Position numbers and translations under genes: made by a program
Assembly: GCA_025094145.1 (NCBI GenBank)
Contig: JALLLS010000012.1
Span: 558,001 to 622,000, forward strand
Source of the DNA: Spinellus fusiger
Taxonomy: Eukaryota; Mucoromycota; Mucoromycetes; Mucorales; Phycomycetaceae
Direction of reading: 5' to 3'
Length of the DNA stretch: 64,000 bases
Notes under the pieces: model-generated
Database searches by the model: none
What the model saw: only the letters and a program-made list of their open reading frames with translations
Told to the model about the DNA's origin: nothing
Part shown: positions 34,446 through 46,365 of the stretch, piece by piece
Layout: each line of letters starts with the position of its first letter
Position numbering within the stretch: the first letter of the stretch is position 1

Positions 34446-35849
34446 ACATTTTTCATTCATCAATGTGTCATGAAGAAGGGTGTTTTTGTCTTTTGTTTTT
34501 TTGTCTTTGTCTTTGTTTTTTGTTTTTTGTTTTATTTCTGTTTCTGTTTCTGTTTCTGCTTCTGTTTCTGCTTCTGCTTCTGCTTCTGTTTTTGTTTTAT
34601 TTCTGCTTCTGCTTCTGCTTCTGCTTCTGTTTGTTTATTTGTTTGCCTTGTTTATTTTTCATTCTCTCTCACATTCTCTCTCTTTCATTTCCATATGTTT
34701 TTCATTCTTATCTTACTTCACATGAATTCATATTACAATAGAAGACATGTTGACTATTATAGTATTGTTGCTGTCTTAATGCTTCACAGAAAGAACCTTG
34801 TTGACTATTTCTTGTTTATTATTCATTCTACAGACTAATGTCTCTTCTATAGAATAAACTAGTGGTTGGGATGTTTTATTTATTATTTATTTATTATTTA
34901 TTATTTTGTAATTTACTGTTACAGCCTAAATAACCCAACCCACTCTAGATCAGCGGAAGAGACCTCCGTGATAAGTATGGAATTCATCCGATAGATGCTT
35001 CATTTACGAACATTAAAAAAAAGGCTTTATTTTTCTATAAATGTAGATGTACATTGGAACACATACACCATGTCACCCTTCACCTGTCACCCGTTCCTTT
35101 TGTGATGGACACTCTTATATTAAGCGTAACCTACATTATGTCCTTCCTACCTATTCTGTAATGCATAAAATGAAATAAAAAAAGTATAGCAACGTGGGCC
35201 TTAACACAGTGGATTCAGAAGCAATTAGATGTTTTCTTGTCAATTCTATCTAATGGACTCTTCTGAGAGAGAAGAAAAAGAAGAAAGAAGAACTCTGGTG
35301 TGGAGAAGAGGGTGTTGATCTCTCTTTTGTCCTTTTTGTCCTTATTTCTATAAGAGTCCTTGTTGATTCCTCACTAAAGGTGTTCTACAGTGAGGACAGC
35401 AAGTGGTGCGTATGAATGCACTTGTTTATTAAATAAAAGAGAATCAATGAAACATAGACACTCAGTGGGGTTTATAGGAGATCCAATTCTTCCTTGCCTT
35501 GATTTTGTTATGAGAGGAGCCAAAGAGATGGCTACAATAGGTAAGGAATACTTTCTCACTGTAAGAAGTTTCTTTCCTCTCCTTCTCTCCTTCTCCTTCT
35601 TCTCTCCTTTCTCCTCCAATCAAATCCATTGATATTCAATAGAAAACTCAGGATCCTCCACGCCACAGATGTCTCCCTTCCTTTCCAATGGCACTATTTT
35701 TCCATCTTAGCAAGGCTCTGTCACAACACAGGTCACAAGTGACGTAGACAGGAAAATTTTGTGGCGCCTTTTTTCCACGCGAGGAAATAAATAAATTTTT
35801 TTCACTGCCAAGCCATGGTTCGCCCTCTCCTTTTTGTACATCTCTTACA
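34446..35849. other. Intergenic region with TTCTGC/TTTCTG tract
   Basis: A strongly pyrimidine-biased TTTCTG/CTTCTG tandem spans about 34525-34640, just after the ATG1 stop, and a TTTATTA run lies near 34875. The last few hundred bases should hold the RPP2 promoter. Frames here are repeat artefacts. Confidence 0.5.
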
Positions 35850-36328
35850 ATGAAGCATCTCGCAGCTTACCTCCTCCTTGTCGCTGCTGGCAACCAGACT
35901 CCTTCTGCCGAAGATATCAAGACTCTTTTGAGTTCCGTCGGTGTTGAGGCCGAGACCGAGCGTCTCTCTGCTTTGACCAAGTCCCTTGAGGGCAAGTCCA
36001 TTGCTGAGGTAAGAAAAGAAGAACACACTTCTTTTTCTCGAGGAACACTCCATCCTCATCCTCATCATTGTTCATTACTAGGTTATTGCTGAAGGTTCCA
36101 CCAAGCTTGCCTCCGTCTCTGGTGCTGCCGTCGGTGCCTCTGCTGGTGGTGCTGCTGCTGTCGGTAGTGCTCAGGAAGCCGCTGCTGAGGAGAAGGTTGA
36201 AGAGAAGGAAGAATCTGACGATGTAAGTTATAGACAAGTGGCATTGTAGAAATAAGAGTCTTATGGCATTGGCTTTTTTCTTCTTCTTTTCTTCTTTATA
36301 GGACATGGGCTTCGGTCTCTTCGATTAA
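35850..36328 (+). CDS. RPP2: 60S acidic ribosomal protein P2
   Basis: Stalk protein that with P0/P1 recruits elongation factors to the ribosome. Three exons (35850-36008, 36082-36222, 36302-36328) give 108 aa, normal for P2. It starts [15 protein letters not shown], contains the dimerisation helices ([17 protein letters not shown]), an Ala/Gly hinge and an acidic tail ending [13 protein letters not shown], the conserved stalk C-terminus. The last exon encodes only DMGFGLFD. The MKxLAAYLLL start separates P2 from P1. Confidence 0.96.
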
Positions 36329-36735
36329 ACAGAGTCACTCTCTTATCATGCTCCCATGGGAGTTAAAAAATAAACGCAAATGTTTTCTTTGTCTTTTTCA
36401 TCCTTCTTTTTAGCTGTTTGTGGCTTAGTTGTTCTTTAGATAAGAGTATGTTCTATATAAATAAAAACATATAGCCAGTAGACAGGTGTTCTTTATTATC
36501 TTAATAACAGTAGTAGCGGAGGATTCTATCTTGGTACTACTTGTAAGAGTATGGGCCAATAAAAGGGAGAAAATTCTTGTTCGTCCATCTTGAAGAAGTC
36601 CACACATACACACACACACACACAATATTATCACTGAGAGAATCATAAAAAGTGTGACGCGTTTCTTAGTGGAAGTGTGGATAGCGTCTGCTGTAATGTG
36701 ATTTTCACTGCTTGTAACTTACACCTGTATCCAAC
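36329..36735. other. Intergenic between RPP2 and IWS1
   Basis: Holds a short CA run (36602-36622) and the IWS1 promoter side. No gene. Confidence 0.45.
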
Positions 36736-38367
36736 ATGTCCTATGAGGATGACCTGAGCCCCACTGTAAGGTTCATCAATCAACCACACCTCACCTGTCC
36801 TATACTGGGGCTAAATAGAGAATAAGAAAAGAAAAAAGAAAAAGAAAAAAAAGAAAACACACACACACCAATAGAAAACTAAGTCTTGTTGTTCATCGAT
36901 GATAATAGTACCAAGAAGCTACTTTCAACTACAGTGACGGTGGAGGAGAGCTCTCTGATCTAGAAGAACAATGTGGGTGAAGCGATACATGTAGAAAGAA
37001 ACACTCATCACTGTAGATTCTGATGGGGGTCATAATGATGAGAGCTATGCACAGTCCTCTTCTGGGGGCTATCATGAACAAAGTCATGAGCCTATTGCAG
37101 GAGCACTACAGAAGCTTCCTTCTTTCAAAAAGAGAAACAGAGATGTCTCAACAGAAGAGAGTATTAGACTGGAGCAAGTACGTAAAGAGTTACGAGAGCA
37201 GAAGATGGCATTAGAGAAAGAAGAAGATGTGGATCCTCAGCAAGGTATGTGGATAGCATCAGCACCAGCACTATTCTCATCGCTCATCCTGTTACAACAA
37301 CAACTATCATTATGGCTGTCATTGTTTAGCTTTGAGAGATGAGATTGACCAGCATTTTGCTCGTGCATTGGCCAGTGGCAAAAAGAAGAGAAAGAGGGTA
37401 GACGAAGATGATCTTGAACGAAGCATGGACGAAGAGCTCGCTACAATGAGAGAGGAAATGAAACGTGCTGCAGAAGACGATACATTAGCCAATACACAAA
37501 GAAGACCAGCAGTATCAAAACTAAAAATGCTTACCAAAGTCACTGGTATTCTGACAAAGTAAGTGCAGACTCCTTAACGACAGCCTAATGAATGGGGTTG
37601 TATGACAGTAAGCATCTTCAGGACAGTATTTTGGACAATCAGTTGTTGGAGTCTATTCGGCTGTGGCTGGAACCTCTGCCTGATCGCTCTTTACCCAGTT
37701 TAGATATTCAGACTGAGATGCTTGATATATTGGACAAGGTAATGGTTCATAGGACATACACTTTATTCATAACTTGCTAGTTACCTATTGGCAGCGATCA
37801 TCTAAGAGAGAGTGGCGTAGGAAAAATTGTTTATTTTTATACAAAATCACCACGGATTGAAATGCGAATTAGAAGAAAGGCAGACCAACTCGTAGCCAAA
37901 TGGAGTCGTTTAGTTATTAAGCGTAGTGAGAATTACCGTGAACGTCGACATGAGTTGAGGGAATATCGACAAGAAGACAGGCAAGTCATTCAATCTCTTA
38001 AAGAGTGGAGAAACAGCTCTCTTACTCTCCATAATTATCTTTTATAGAAGTCATCCCAGAAAGAGATACCGACCAGAGCCAATAGAAGAAGAAGGAGATG
38101 AGAAGAGACTGCATGTCAGAATTCCTCAAGCAGTGGCTGCCGATTATGACATTGCTCCCCAAAGCACTGTGCATGTAGATAAGACAAAGTCCAAGGTGAG
38201 TTTTAATCTCTCAAGCATAATAGCAAGGTTCTGACGTTGAGCTGTGCAATGATTAGCCCGACAATTCTTCCTTTAGAAGACTCAAGAATACAATGCGTGC
38301 TATGAAAACAGGACCTAAACGGACAACTCCTAAAGTGTCAATTGAAGGGAAAAACTTGAATGGTTGA
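36736..38367 (+). CDS. SPN1: Transcription elongation factor Iws1 / Spn1
   Basis: Nuclear factor that binds Spt6 and Pol II during elongation. Eight exons (36736-36765, 36909-36972, 37017-37244, 37330-37558, 37609-37738, 37781-37980, 38048-38195, 38257-38367) join in phase to 379 aa; the sixth intron uses a GC donor (GCAAGT). An acidic, disordered N-terminus leads into the TFIIS N-terminal-like (LW) domain: [58 protein letters not shown] and [18 protein letters not shown], which is the family signature. The C-terminus is basic. Upstream regulators are not visible. Confidence 0.94.
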
Positions 38368-39079
38368 GATCACAGTGTTGCATTGGTTCTCTTTAATACA
38401 ATCCATCTATGTGTGCCCATCTATGTGTGCCCATCTATGTGTGTCCATCCTGTAAACAATTAAAAGCCATTCTCAATATGTACAAAATAGGGGTTCCTAT
38501 TCTATGCCAAGCTTTAAATTACATATACATTGGCTCAGCATAAGAATAAGATAAGATGAAAAGCAGAAAAAAAAAGATCCACGGTATCGGACTTTACTGT
38601 ATCTTAAAATCAATAGAGATGTTCACACATACATACACACACACACACACACACCGCTATATCTTGCAAGGCATAGACATGGACAATACCTTTTCACTAT
38701 AATAGAGTTGTAATCTACAGCCTGCAGCCTATAGATAGGATAAGATATATTCATTAGCACACTCTCTCTTCTTTTATTAAGCCAGAATCTAACTCTTCAA
38801 TTGTTCTATTATGCAATTGTCTACATCGAATTTAATAGCCACAGGTCAATTCTATTCATGTTAAAATGTTTGTAGAAAATGAATTCCCGGTTAGACTTGT
38901 GGCGACGTGTAACTGAGTAGAGAAAATAAATAAAGTCGTCTTTTACGCAAAAATAAATAAATAAATAAATAACAAAATAACTTTATCCTTTTTTCTTTTT
39001 CTTCTATAAAGAAGAAGAAAATAATAATTTTCTATCCGTTTATTCTTGTAATCCGTTTATTTCTATTATCATCTTACCC
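38368..39079. other. Intergenic with small tandem repeats
   Basis: Three 17-bp copies of CATCTATGTGTGCCCAT (about 38403-38449), a CA run (38628-38654) and an AAAT tandem (38947-38970). No gene. Confidence 0.5.
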
Positions 39080-40042
39080 ATGTCTTTGCCTTGTGAAAAA
39101 TCAGTGGAAGTCAACAATCTTGACTATGGCTATGGAGGTCCTTTGATTCTCAAAAACCTTTCTCTGGAACTTAAACCTGGAAGCAGATGTATATTGATTG
39201 GTGCCAATGGTGCAGGAAAAACAACATTATTGCGTATCCTTGCTGGTAAACGCTTGGTAGATGGAGACGTGAAAATCATGGGAAAACATGCATTTCTGGA
39301 TGCACCTCCTGTAGGTCTATTGGTGAATATCATAAAATACTAATAATAAGTAGTATGTGACCTACTTGGGTACAGAGTGGGCTGGTAACCCAGTTGTACG
39401 TGCTGATCTTACTGTCTCCTATCTACTCAAGAGCATGGGAAGTGCCCGCTGGCCAGACAGAACAGAACGATTGCTCAGAGTATTAGATGTTGATTTAGAG
39501 TGGAGACTGCACCAAGTCTCTGATGGTAAGAAACAAAAAATAATAATAACAAAATAACAAAAAAAATAGGACAAAGAAGACGTATTCAACTAGTAATGGG
39601 TCTATTGCAACCATGGAATTTGCTTTTGCTGGATGAAGTCACAGTGGATCTGGATGTATGGGTTAGAGCAGAGTTCCTTAACTTTCTCCGAGAAGAGACA
39701 GAAGAAAGAAATGCCTCTGTTGTCTATGCTACTCATATCTTTGATGGCATGGGTTCATGGCCCACACACCTTGCACATGTGAGTCATGGTCAAGTACTTA
39801 CCTTGGAGTCCATCGATTCGTGTAAAGAATTGGAAGAGATCAAGACTTATCACCGAGAGAATAACGTATTAGATTCTCCTCTGATGGGACTATGCTTCAA
39901 GTGGCTTTTACAAGACAAACAAAAGGAAGATAAGGAGAAAGTCAAAGTGAATGCCACTACTGGTCTGCCTTCAACAAAATGGGATGCTTTGAGTAATGAT
40001 ATGAAGAAACATGGAGATAAATATTATAACTATTGGAAGTGA
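39080..40042 (+). CDS. CAF16: ABC-family ATPase Caf16 (CCR4-associated)
   Basis: Soluble single-domain ABC ATPase without membrane helices, linked to the Ccr4-Not complex in yeast. Three exons (39080-39310, 39354-39525, 39570-40042) give 291 aa, yeast-like. Walker A GANGAGKTT (about residue 47), a Caf16-type DAPPYVTYLGTEW block, a degenerate signature VSDGQRRRIQLVMGLL in place of LSGGQ, Walker B LLLLDEVTVDLD and the H-loop YATHIFDG are all present. The C-terminal tail from about residue 225 is charged and family-specific. Confidence 0.94.
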
Positions 40043-41287
40043 GCATATAGCTTCTATTTTTCATTCAAGGATCAATTCATTAAAAAATTGTTTAAAAATA
40101 TAATACACTCCTGTCTATTCTATAACTGTTTAAATTATAACAGAGGTAATTCTGTATGCAACAGGTGCTATTTTATGTTGATTTTTGTATTGTTTCTATT
40201 TATAAATAGACTCAATCCTATTGTCATTTTATAACCTGTATCAAATATTCTTATTAGCATCTATGTGTATCTTTTTGAAGAGAAATGTATTATTTGTGTA
40301 TATTGTTTATTCTAGCTATTTTATTGCTAAAGACATATGAATTCTTTAAAAATAAAATACTGTAGATGTAATCTTCATAATCACTACATCTGTTGCTAAG
40401 AATGTTTAAAGAGATACAGCATCTAATACAAATTACTTTATAATATTAACTGAGCCTTTAGTTTCTTACAGTTTCAGCCATCATATATTTGGTCAAGTTT
40501 ATGTTATGAGATGGTGCTATGTTACTGATACTTACTTCAAGTTTTTCTTCACACTACCGAAGAATTTTTTTTTCTTCTTTGTTAGTGGCTAAATCATTTT
40601 TTATATGCCCATGTCTGATGTAATGTAGAAAAATATAATAGACCACCATTACCACTTTAGGCTGCCAATACTATTTCACAAATTAACATCTATATCATTT
40701 TTAAATAAATAAAATCACTATTACCACAATTAAATGTATTTCAAGCATCTATTCTTTTTTCAATATTGTCTGCAACTATATTGCGACCTACTCACTTATA
40801 ATAACTAAAGAAATATCTTATTACCTACTAGTTTTATTTAGATTGACTGATTACTTAATATATAGCGGGCAGACGATATATGCAGAAATAATCCCGATTT
40901 AAACATTGATGGATACTACAAATTAGTAAGCTGATCAATCTTGTTTTTATTTTATTTTATTAATAAATATAAGATCTTGTTTGTGTTTTATTCCATCTGT
41001 GTAATTAATGATCGGTGTTGCAGAATGCATCTTAGATTGTTCATTTTCAGTTTACTGTTTATTAAGATCCGCATGGACTCTTTTTGCTTAGTTCATATTT
41101 TTAAGAAAATAGTAAATAGGGAATAAGCGAATATCTAATCTTTTACTTTCATGGCAATCAAAAGACACTCAAAATTCAAAAGTATTCAAATTCAAAAGTT
41201 CAAAAATTATGTAAGAAACTGGACATGTTTATTTCCCAAAATAATAGAATAAAAGAAAATGGCTAGTGAAATAAACCATAAGATATA
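40043..41287. other. AT-rich intergenic transition into the second transposon block
   Basis: Very AT-rich, with no supportable gene or element. Short TTCAAAAG direct repeats lie near 41170-41210. Confidence 0.5.
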
Positions 41288-42640
41288 AAGTGACCAAAAA
41301 GAATAATCCTGATCTTTCAAATTCTAGGCTATTTTTATACTAAGAATAAATAAATAACATATTTTATATTTCTCTCTTCTCATAGCAATGCCTTTTATTG
41401 TAATATCTATGTCATCTAACACTGTTAGCATCTTCTATTAAACCCCTAACACATACGGAAAAGATACTAACATCAAAATTTGCTCAGCTATCTTCTACCA
41501 GGTGCTGAACATGATCTTCAATTGGGCCAAGGTATCTCACATGTTCAACGTGCCTGTTCCTGCTATAGGAGACATTGTGAGGTACTTGGAAAAAATACCT
41601 AACAAGTTGAGACTTTATCCAATAGTGGATAAAAGAGAAAACTTGAAGACATGTCTCTCAGATGGTGAAGAATAACAATAATAAGTAAGTCCCATCAAAC
41701 CAAGGAGGCTATCAAGCTATTGAAGAATATTTTGAAGAAATACCTTGATAGAAAACAGACCTTCATTTGTGCATTCCGGTAGTCAATCCTTCGTTAACTG
41801 AGAAGAATATAGTGTTTTGATTCTAGTGGGCCCTAGAACATATCAATTAGACCCATGAACAATGACAGAAGATAGTCTGATTGGATAAGTCCAAGGTGAA
41901 ACTGATGAGCTATGGTAAGAGCATCAATTTTTTTTATTTAAAAAAAAAGGGCAACATGACATGGCCTTTAATCCTGAGAATATCTTGGAAACAAGGAACT
42001 ATGGAGGTGTCAGGGTAATAGTATGGGGCTGTTTCAGTGGGGAGGATGTTGGAAGATTGATTATAGTGGAGAGTAGGATGAATTCTGACAAGTACATTAA
42101 TGTCTTGGAAAAAACCTACTGTTCTGAACTTAAGTATCTCGCCCTCTCTATTCTAAACCCTGGAGCCAGTCACCAATTACAAGGGGACAATAATAGAACC
42201 CAAAAGAGTGAGACAACTGCAAATGGCATAGTAATGATTCTTTACCGGCCCTCACAAGGTTCCGATCTCAGTTCAATTGAGCATATGTGGGCTCACCTCA
42301 AGAAAATGATCAGGAAAGACATGAGGGAGTCTCCCATCAAGGAAAATCTAGAGGTGGCCCTGGTGCTGGAATAGGGAAAAATATCAAAGGAAGTGACAAA
42401 CACCCTCACTACCAGCATGGGGCGGAGATACCATTAGCCAATGGTAGTTACTAAGTAACCTACAAATGAAACTACTGTTTTTTTATTATTATTATTATAA
42501 AAACTGTTATCCTTATTTATTGAATACTTTGTGCCTATATCTTAGGAAATTGTTAAGTGATGACACTATCAAGATAAAGTATGAAACAAAAACAAAAAAA
42601 GAAACCTGCATTTAAAATATTCAGATTTTCTTAGTCACTT
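41288..42640 (+). mobile_element. Tc1/mariner-type element, family D copy 2 (degraded)
   Basis: Begins AAGTGACC after a TA (41286-41287) and ends GTCACTT (42640); the right flank is TG rather than TA, consistent with decay. The interior matches the family D element at 3019-4333 in order and sequence but has many indels. Confidence 0.7.
41540..42433 (+). pseudogene. Tc1-like transposase, heavily degraded
   Basis: The only long open piece is 41961-42374, containing GGVRVIVWGCFSGEDVGRL and IEHMWAHLKKMIRKD (third acidic position). The N-terminal and first-D region are present only as frameshifted fragments, with a poly-A/T insertion near 41930-41950. Non-functional. Confidence 0.75.
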
Positions 42641-42855
42641 TGATATAGTTATTGAATAGAATGAACAAGCTACTAATACTCTTTCAACATTGCTATATAA
42701 TACTGCCTTTTAAAATCTTAAGTATAAAAGCAGTCTATAAGCGATGAATTCCTGAACATAATATATCATATATAGATGTACGACCTAAGTATTAACAGAG
42801 GTTAACGCATACAATATCGGGTAAATGCCCAATTAGGAAGTACTCAGCATAAATA

Positions 42856-44197
42856 CAGTCACACCCAATTGAATTTAATACTTGCCTAAATTTTAATAAA
42901 ATAATACTTTTTTTTTGCATAAAACTCTTCTTCTTTCCAAATATTATTAAACCAACACAACATTTAAGATACATTTTCAGAAACACACAGTCGTGGAGAA
43001 TATGATAAAGCAGAAGATGAAAAGCTATGGGACATTTATTACCTGCTTAAGGCTGGATTAAAATTGACTGTAATCACAAACGTAGTTGAGATGAAAAATC
43101 TCACAGTTCAAAATAGTATCAGAAACATCAAAGAACGTGGGTCACCATTGCGTTTAAAGAGTCATAGAAAACCTAAGAAAGCCAGTGAGAGAGATCTCAG
43201 ACACCTGGAAAAGGTCATTAGAGAGGACCCATTTGCCTCATATAATCAGTTGAAATTGGAAATGTTGAAGATTCAAGTTGATGTATGTAGAAACACCATT
43301 ATCAGTTACTGCAATCAGCTAGGGTTCGGATCTTTTTCTCCAGCTCACAAGTCAGCCTTAACTGAAAAACACAAAGAGAAGTAGCCTCGTTGGGCTAAGG
43401 AACATGTCAATTGGACGAATGACCAGTGGAAAGGCGTCGTCTGGTCTGATAAGTCCAGGTACACCGTCAAAGGGAACGATAGAGGTGCCTGTGTCATCAG
43501 AAAATTTGGAGAACTTTATGATCCTAATCCTATTGTTCCAACAACGAAGTTTGTTGGCGGTGGGGTCATGCTTTGGAGCTGTTTTTGGGTGGGCGGATTT
43601 GGCCCACTAGTCTTTGTTGATAGCACTGTAAACCAAGATGAATATATCAAAAATTTGGGTGGTGAGTTCTATCTTTAGTTCATGTAATTGAATTAGAAAG
43701 GAGGACGGTGAGTTTCCGTTACAAGAAGAAGGTGATAGCTGTCATACTGGAACCTATGCCAGATGGTAAAAAGAGACGCATCAAATTACAGTACTTTGAG
43801 TACTAGCCCGTATAATGCCCTGAATTGAACTCAACTGAACATGTCTGATACGCCTTAAAAATTTTAATTGAAGAAAGAAGGGCATCTATCACTAATGTTG
43901 AAAGTTTGAAGGCTCTAATCGCAGAGGAGTGGAAGAGGGTTGGTGTTGAACTTGTACAACAATTAGTTCTGAGTATGACAGATAGATGTTAAGCTCTAAT
44001 TGATGCCATAAAAGGCCATACAAAATATTAGCTGTATTATTATTATTATTCTATAATTAAAGATGTTGAACCTTAGTATAATCAAGTTTGAAGCTTCTAG
44101 ATCAAATGCAAAGTGTTTCATTTGATGTTAAAATTGCTCTATTTATTTTGTCCTGATATTTATTTTCAAAAGTATTAAATTCAATTGGGTGTGTCTG
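42856..44197 (+). mobile_element. Tc1/mariner-type element, family A (1342 bp), nested in repeat R
   Basis: The 28-bp terminal inverted repeats begin CAGTCACACCCAATTGAA; they differ from each other at one position. TA is duplicated on both sides (42854-42855 and 44198-44199). The unoccupied target site with a single TA is preserved in repeat R copy 1 (about 2950), so the insertion post-dates the duplication of R. Other pieces of this family are at 1-68 and 59872-60990. Confidence 0.92.
43064..43990 (+). pseudogene. Tc1-like transposase (family A), disrupted
   Basis: An open frame 43064-43384 covers the second DNA-binding half (ending SALTEKHKEK); a TAG then interrupts before RWAKEHVNW-like sequence. 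The first catalytic block reads WSDKS instead of WSDES, GGVMLWSCFW is recognisable, and the C-terminal NPIEH block is degraded. The terminal repeats are almost intact although the transposase is dead, so mobilisation in trans would have been needed in its latest stage. Confidence 0.8.
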
Positions 44198-45025
44198 TAT
44201 AATATAAACTGACTAAAATCATTTTCCTTTCGATTTTCTTTCCGAGAGTTTGATTGTGTCAATGTAAAATTGAAGCAAGGTGAAGATTGATCTTCAATGT
44301 AAAAATGTGCATAGAATTGGTAATAGAGCAAAAAAAAACAGTAAAAAGTATATCAAGATTATTGTTTTATTCTCACTTATTAAATACAGTTGATATGAAA
44401 CAAAATAATTAGTTTAGAATATATTAAATATAAGACTAGAAGATCAGAACGCGAAAGACTGGGGGGTTTTTTAATGGTGAGAAAATGTCAAGTGACTACA
44501 CCATCAAGGCGTACTGTGACTGCTAAAATGCATCAGAGCATATAATCACGGACCAAGTCGCGCTTCCCCCTCTTCTTTCTTTCTCTTCTCTATTGATTGA
44601 TTTTCTTTTTATTTATTTTCGAAACAAGAAAATCAAAATGAACAGATACAGATAGACAATAAATAGGCATCTGTCTTATTATGACACAAACGCGTTGACC
44701 ATTGTAGAACTTTGTATTGTAGGAACACTAACAAGAGTTCAGTTAGCAGTAAAGATAGCTCCATACAATGAAAAAACATAAGCATATAACATATAGTACT
44801 CTCTATAAAGTTAAACAAGCCGGCTTCACTCTTGGTAATGATTCTTTGAATCTCTATCCTTAATACCACTCATACTACCTTATGATAAACAGTTTAATGG
44901 ATAAAATTATAGCTTTTGTACTTCTTTTGCCACTGCCAGTTTCCTATTAATTAATGGAACTAATCTCTTGCTTTTAATAATGCTTTGTCTATCTGATAGT
45001 GAACCAATTGATAAGTCTAAGTATA

Positions 45026-46365
45026 CAGTCACATAACATTAGAGAGTATACGGCCCCCTAATTTATATATCTTTAAACATAATTCATCTTCTTTTTACCA
45101 CAGAATCATATTCCAATAAGCAATCTCAAATGTCAAACACAGAATCCTCGACTAAAAACTCAAGAGTTTATAATAAGCTTGGAGAAAAAGAGTAATAGGG
45201 TGTTTATTGGCTTAAAAAAGAAAAATACTCCATGGGTGCCATTTCAAAGGTCATTGGCATTAGCAAGTCTACTGTCCAAAAGATCATTAGTAGAATAAAG
45301 ACTAATGGTACACCTCTACCAAGACCTAGTTCTGGTGCACCAAAAAAATTTAACGAGAGAAACCTCAGATGACTTGAGGTCTTTCTAAGAGGCAACCCAT
45401 GTGCCTTCTATAACTACATAAATTTGGAACTTAAGGCACATGAGATAATCATCTGTAGAGCAACATTCATCAAATACATACACCAGGTCGGGTTTGGTTC
45501 CTAATTCACAGCATACAAGCCAAAGTTGTCTGAAGAAAACATGAAGAAAAGACTTCGTTGGGCGAAGGAACGGGTCAATTGGATCTATGAAGACTGAAGA
45601 CGCATTGTATGGTCTGATGAGTCACGGTTTGAAGTAAAGGGTTACCAGGGAGGAACCAGAGTGATTCAAAAGATCAGATAAAGAGAGATAAAGCTGCTCA
45701 TATAATAACTACAACCAAATGGGGGAAAGACAGCGTAATGATCTGGAGCTGTTTCTGGGCTGGTGGATTTGGGCCTTTGGTCTTTATTGATGGCATTGTG
45801 AATCAGGACGTATATGTCAACATTTTGGCAGGAAAATTTATGCCGTGATTTATTTAATTGAATGGAAAAGATGATAGGGACTTCATATTCTAAGAAGATG
45901 GGGCTATCTGTCATACAGGTGGCTATACACCATGGTGAGAAAACACACATGTAATCAGGCGCTTTGATTACTGGCCTGCCCAAAGTCCTGATCTCAACCC
46001 CATTGAACATCTCTGGATCTGTCTTGATAAGCCAATCAATGACAAGAGGGCTGGTATCAAAAATATTGATGAGCTCAAGACAGCTTTAGAATAAGCTTGG
46101 GGAAATCCTCACGTTGATCTTGCCGAACGTTTAGTTAATGAAGGATCGCTACCAGGCAGTTATTGATGCCAAACGTGACTCAAAAAAGTATTAAATAAAA
46201 ACTTTTTTATATACATTAATATAGACTATATTTTAAACTAACTTTGTGTTGAATTTGAAGTCATTAGTATGTGTTTTGAGGTCATAGCCTTTTCATGCAT
46301 AAAGCATATTCTTTCTCAGGATCTCAAAAAATAAAAATCGTATACTTTCTAATTTTGTGTGACTA
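45026..46365 (+). mobile_element. Tc1/mariner-type element, family B (1.34 kb)
   Basis: The left end CAGTCACATAACATTAGA and the right end, complementary with a few changes (TAGTCACACAAAATTAGA read inwards), are flanked by TA (45024-45025, 46366-46367). The TIRs share CAGTCACA with family A, suggesting related families. Confidence 0.8.
45131..46190 (+). pseudogene. Tc1-like transposase (family B), disrupted
   Basis: Fragments in order: a helix-turn-helix region (SMGAISKVIGISKSTVQKI), RLRWAKERVNW, VWSDESRFEVKGYQGG (first D), a GCFW-like block, and LNPIEHLW followed by a DDE-family C-terminus. Several in-frame stops and a frameshift separate them. Confidence 0.8.

Larger units (their letters stand above)
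42790..45025. repeat. Dispersed repeat R, copy 2 (inverted), interrupted by a transposon
   Basis: Reverse complement of 2126-3018, split at 42854/44199 by a complete family A element. Without the insert and the duplicated TA the copy is about 892 bp. TA dinucleotides again mark both ends (42790-42791 and 45024-45025), and a family B element abuts the right end. Confidence 0.8.

Noticed and set aside
34442..34838. Phe/Cys/Leu-rich frames after ATG1
   Set aside because: Produced by the TTTCTG pyrimidine tract; no start context or family.
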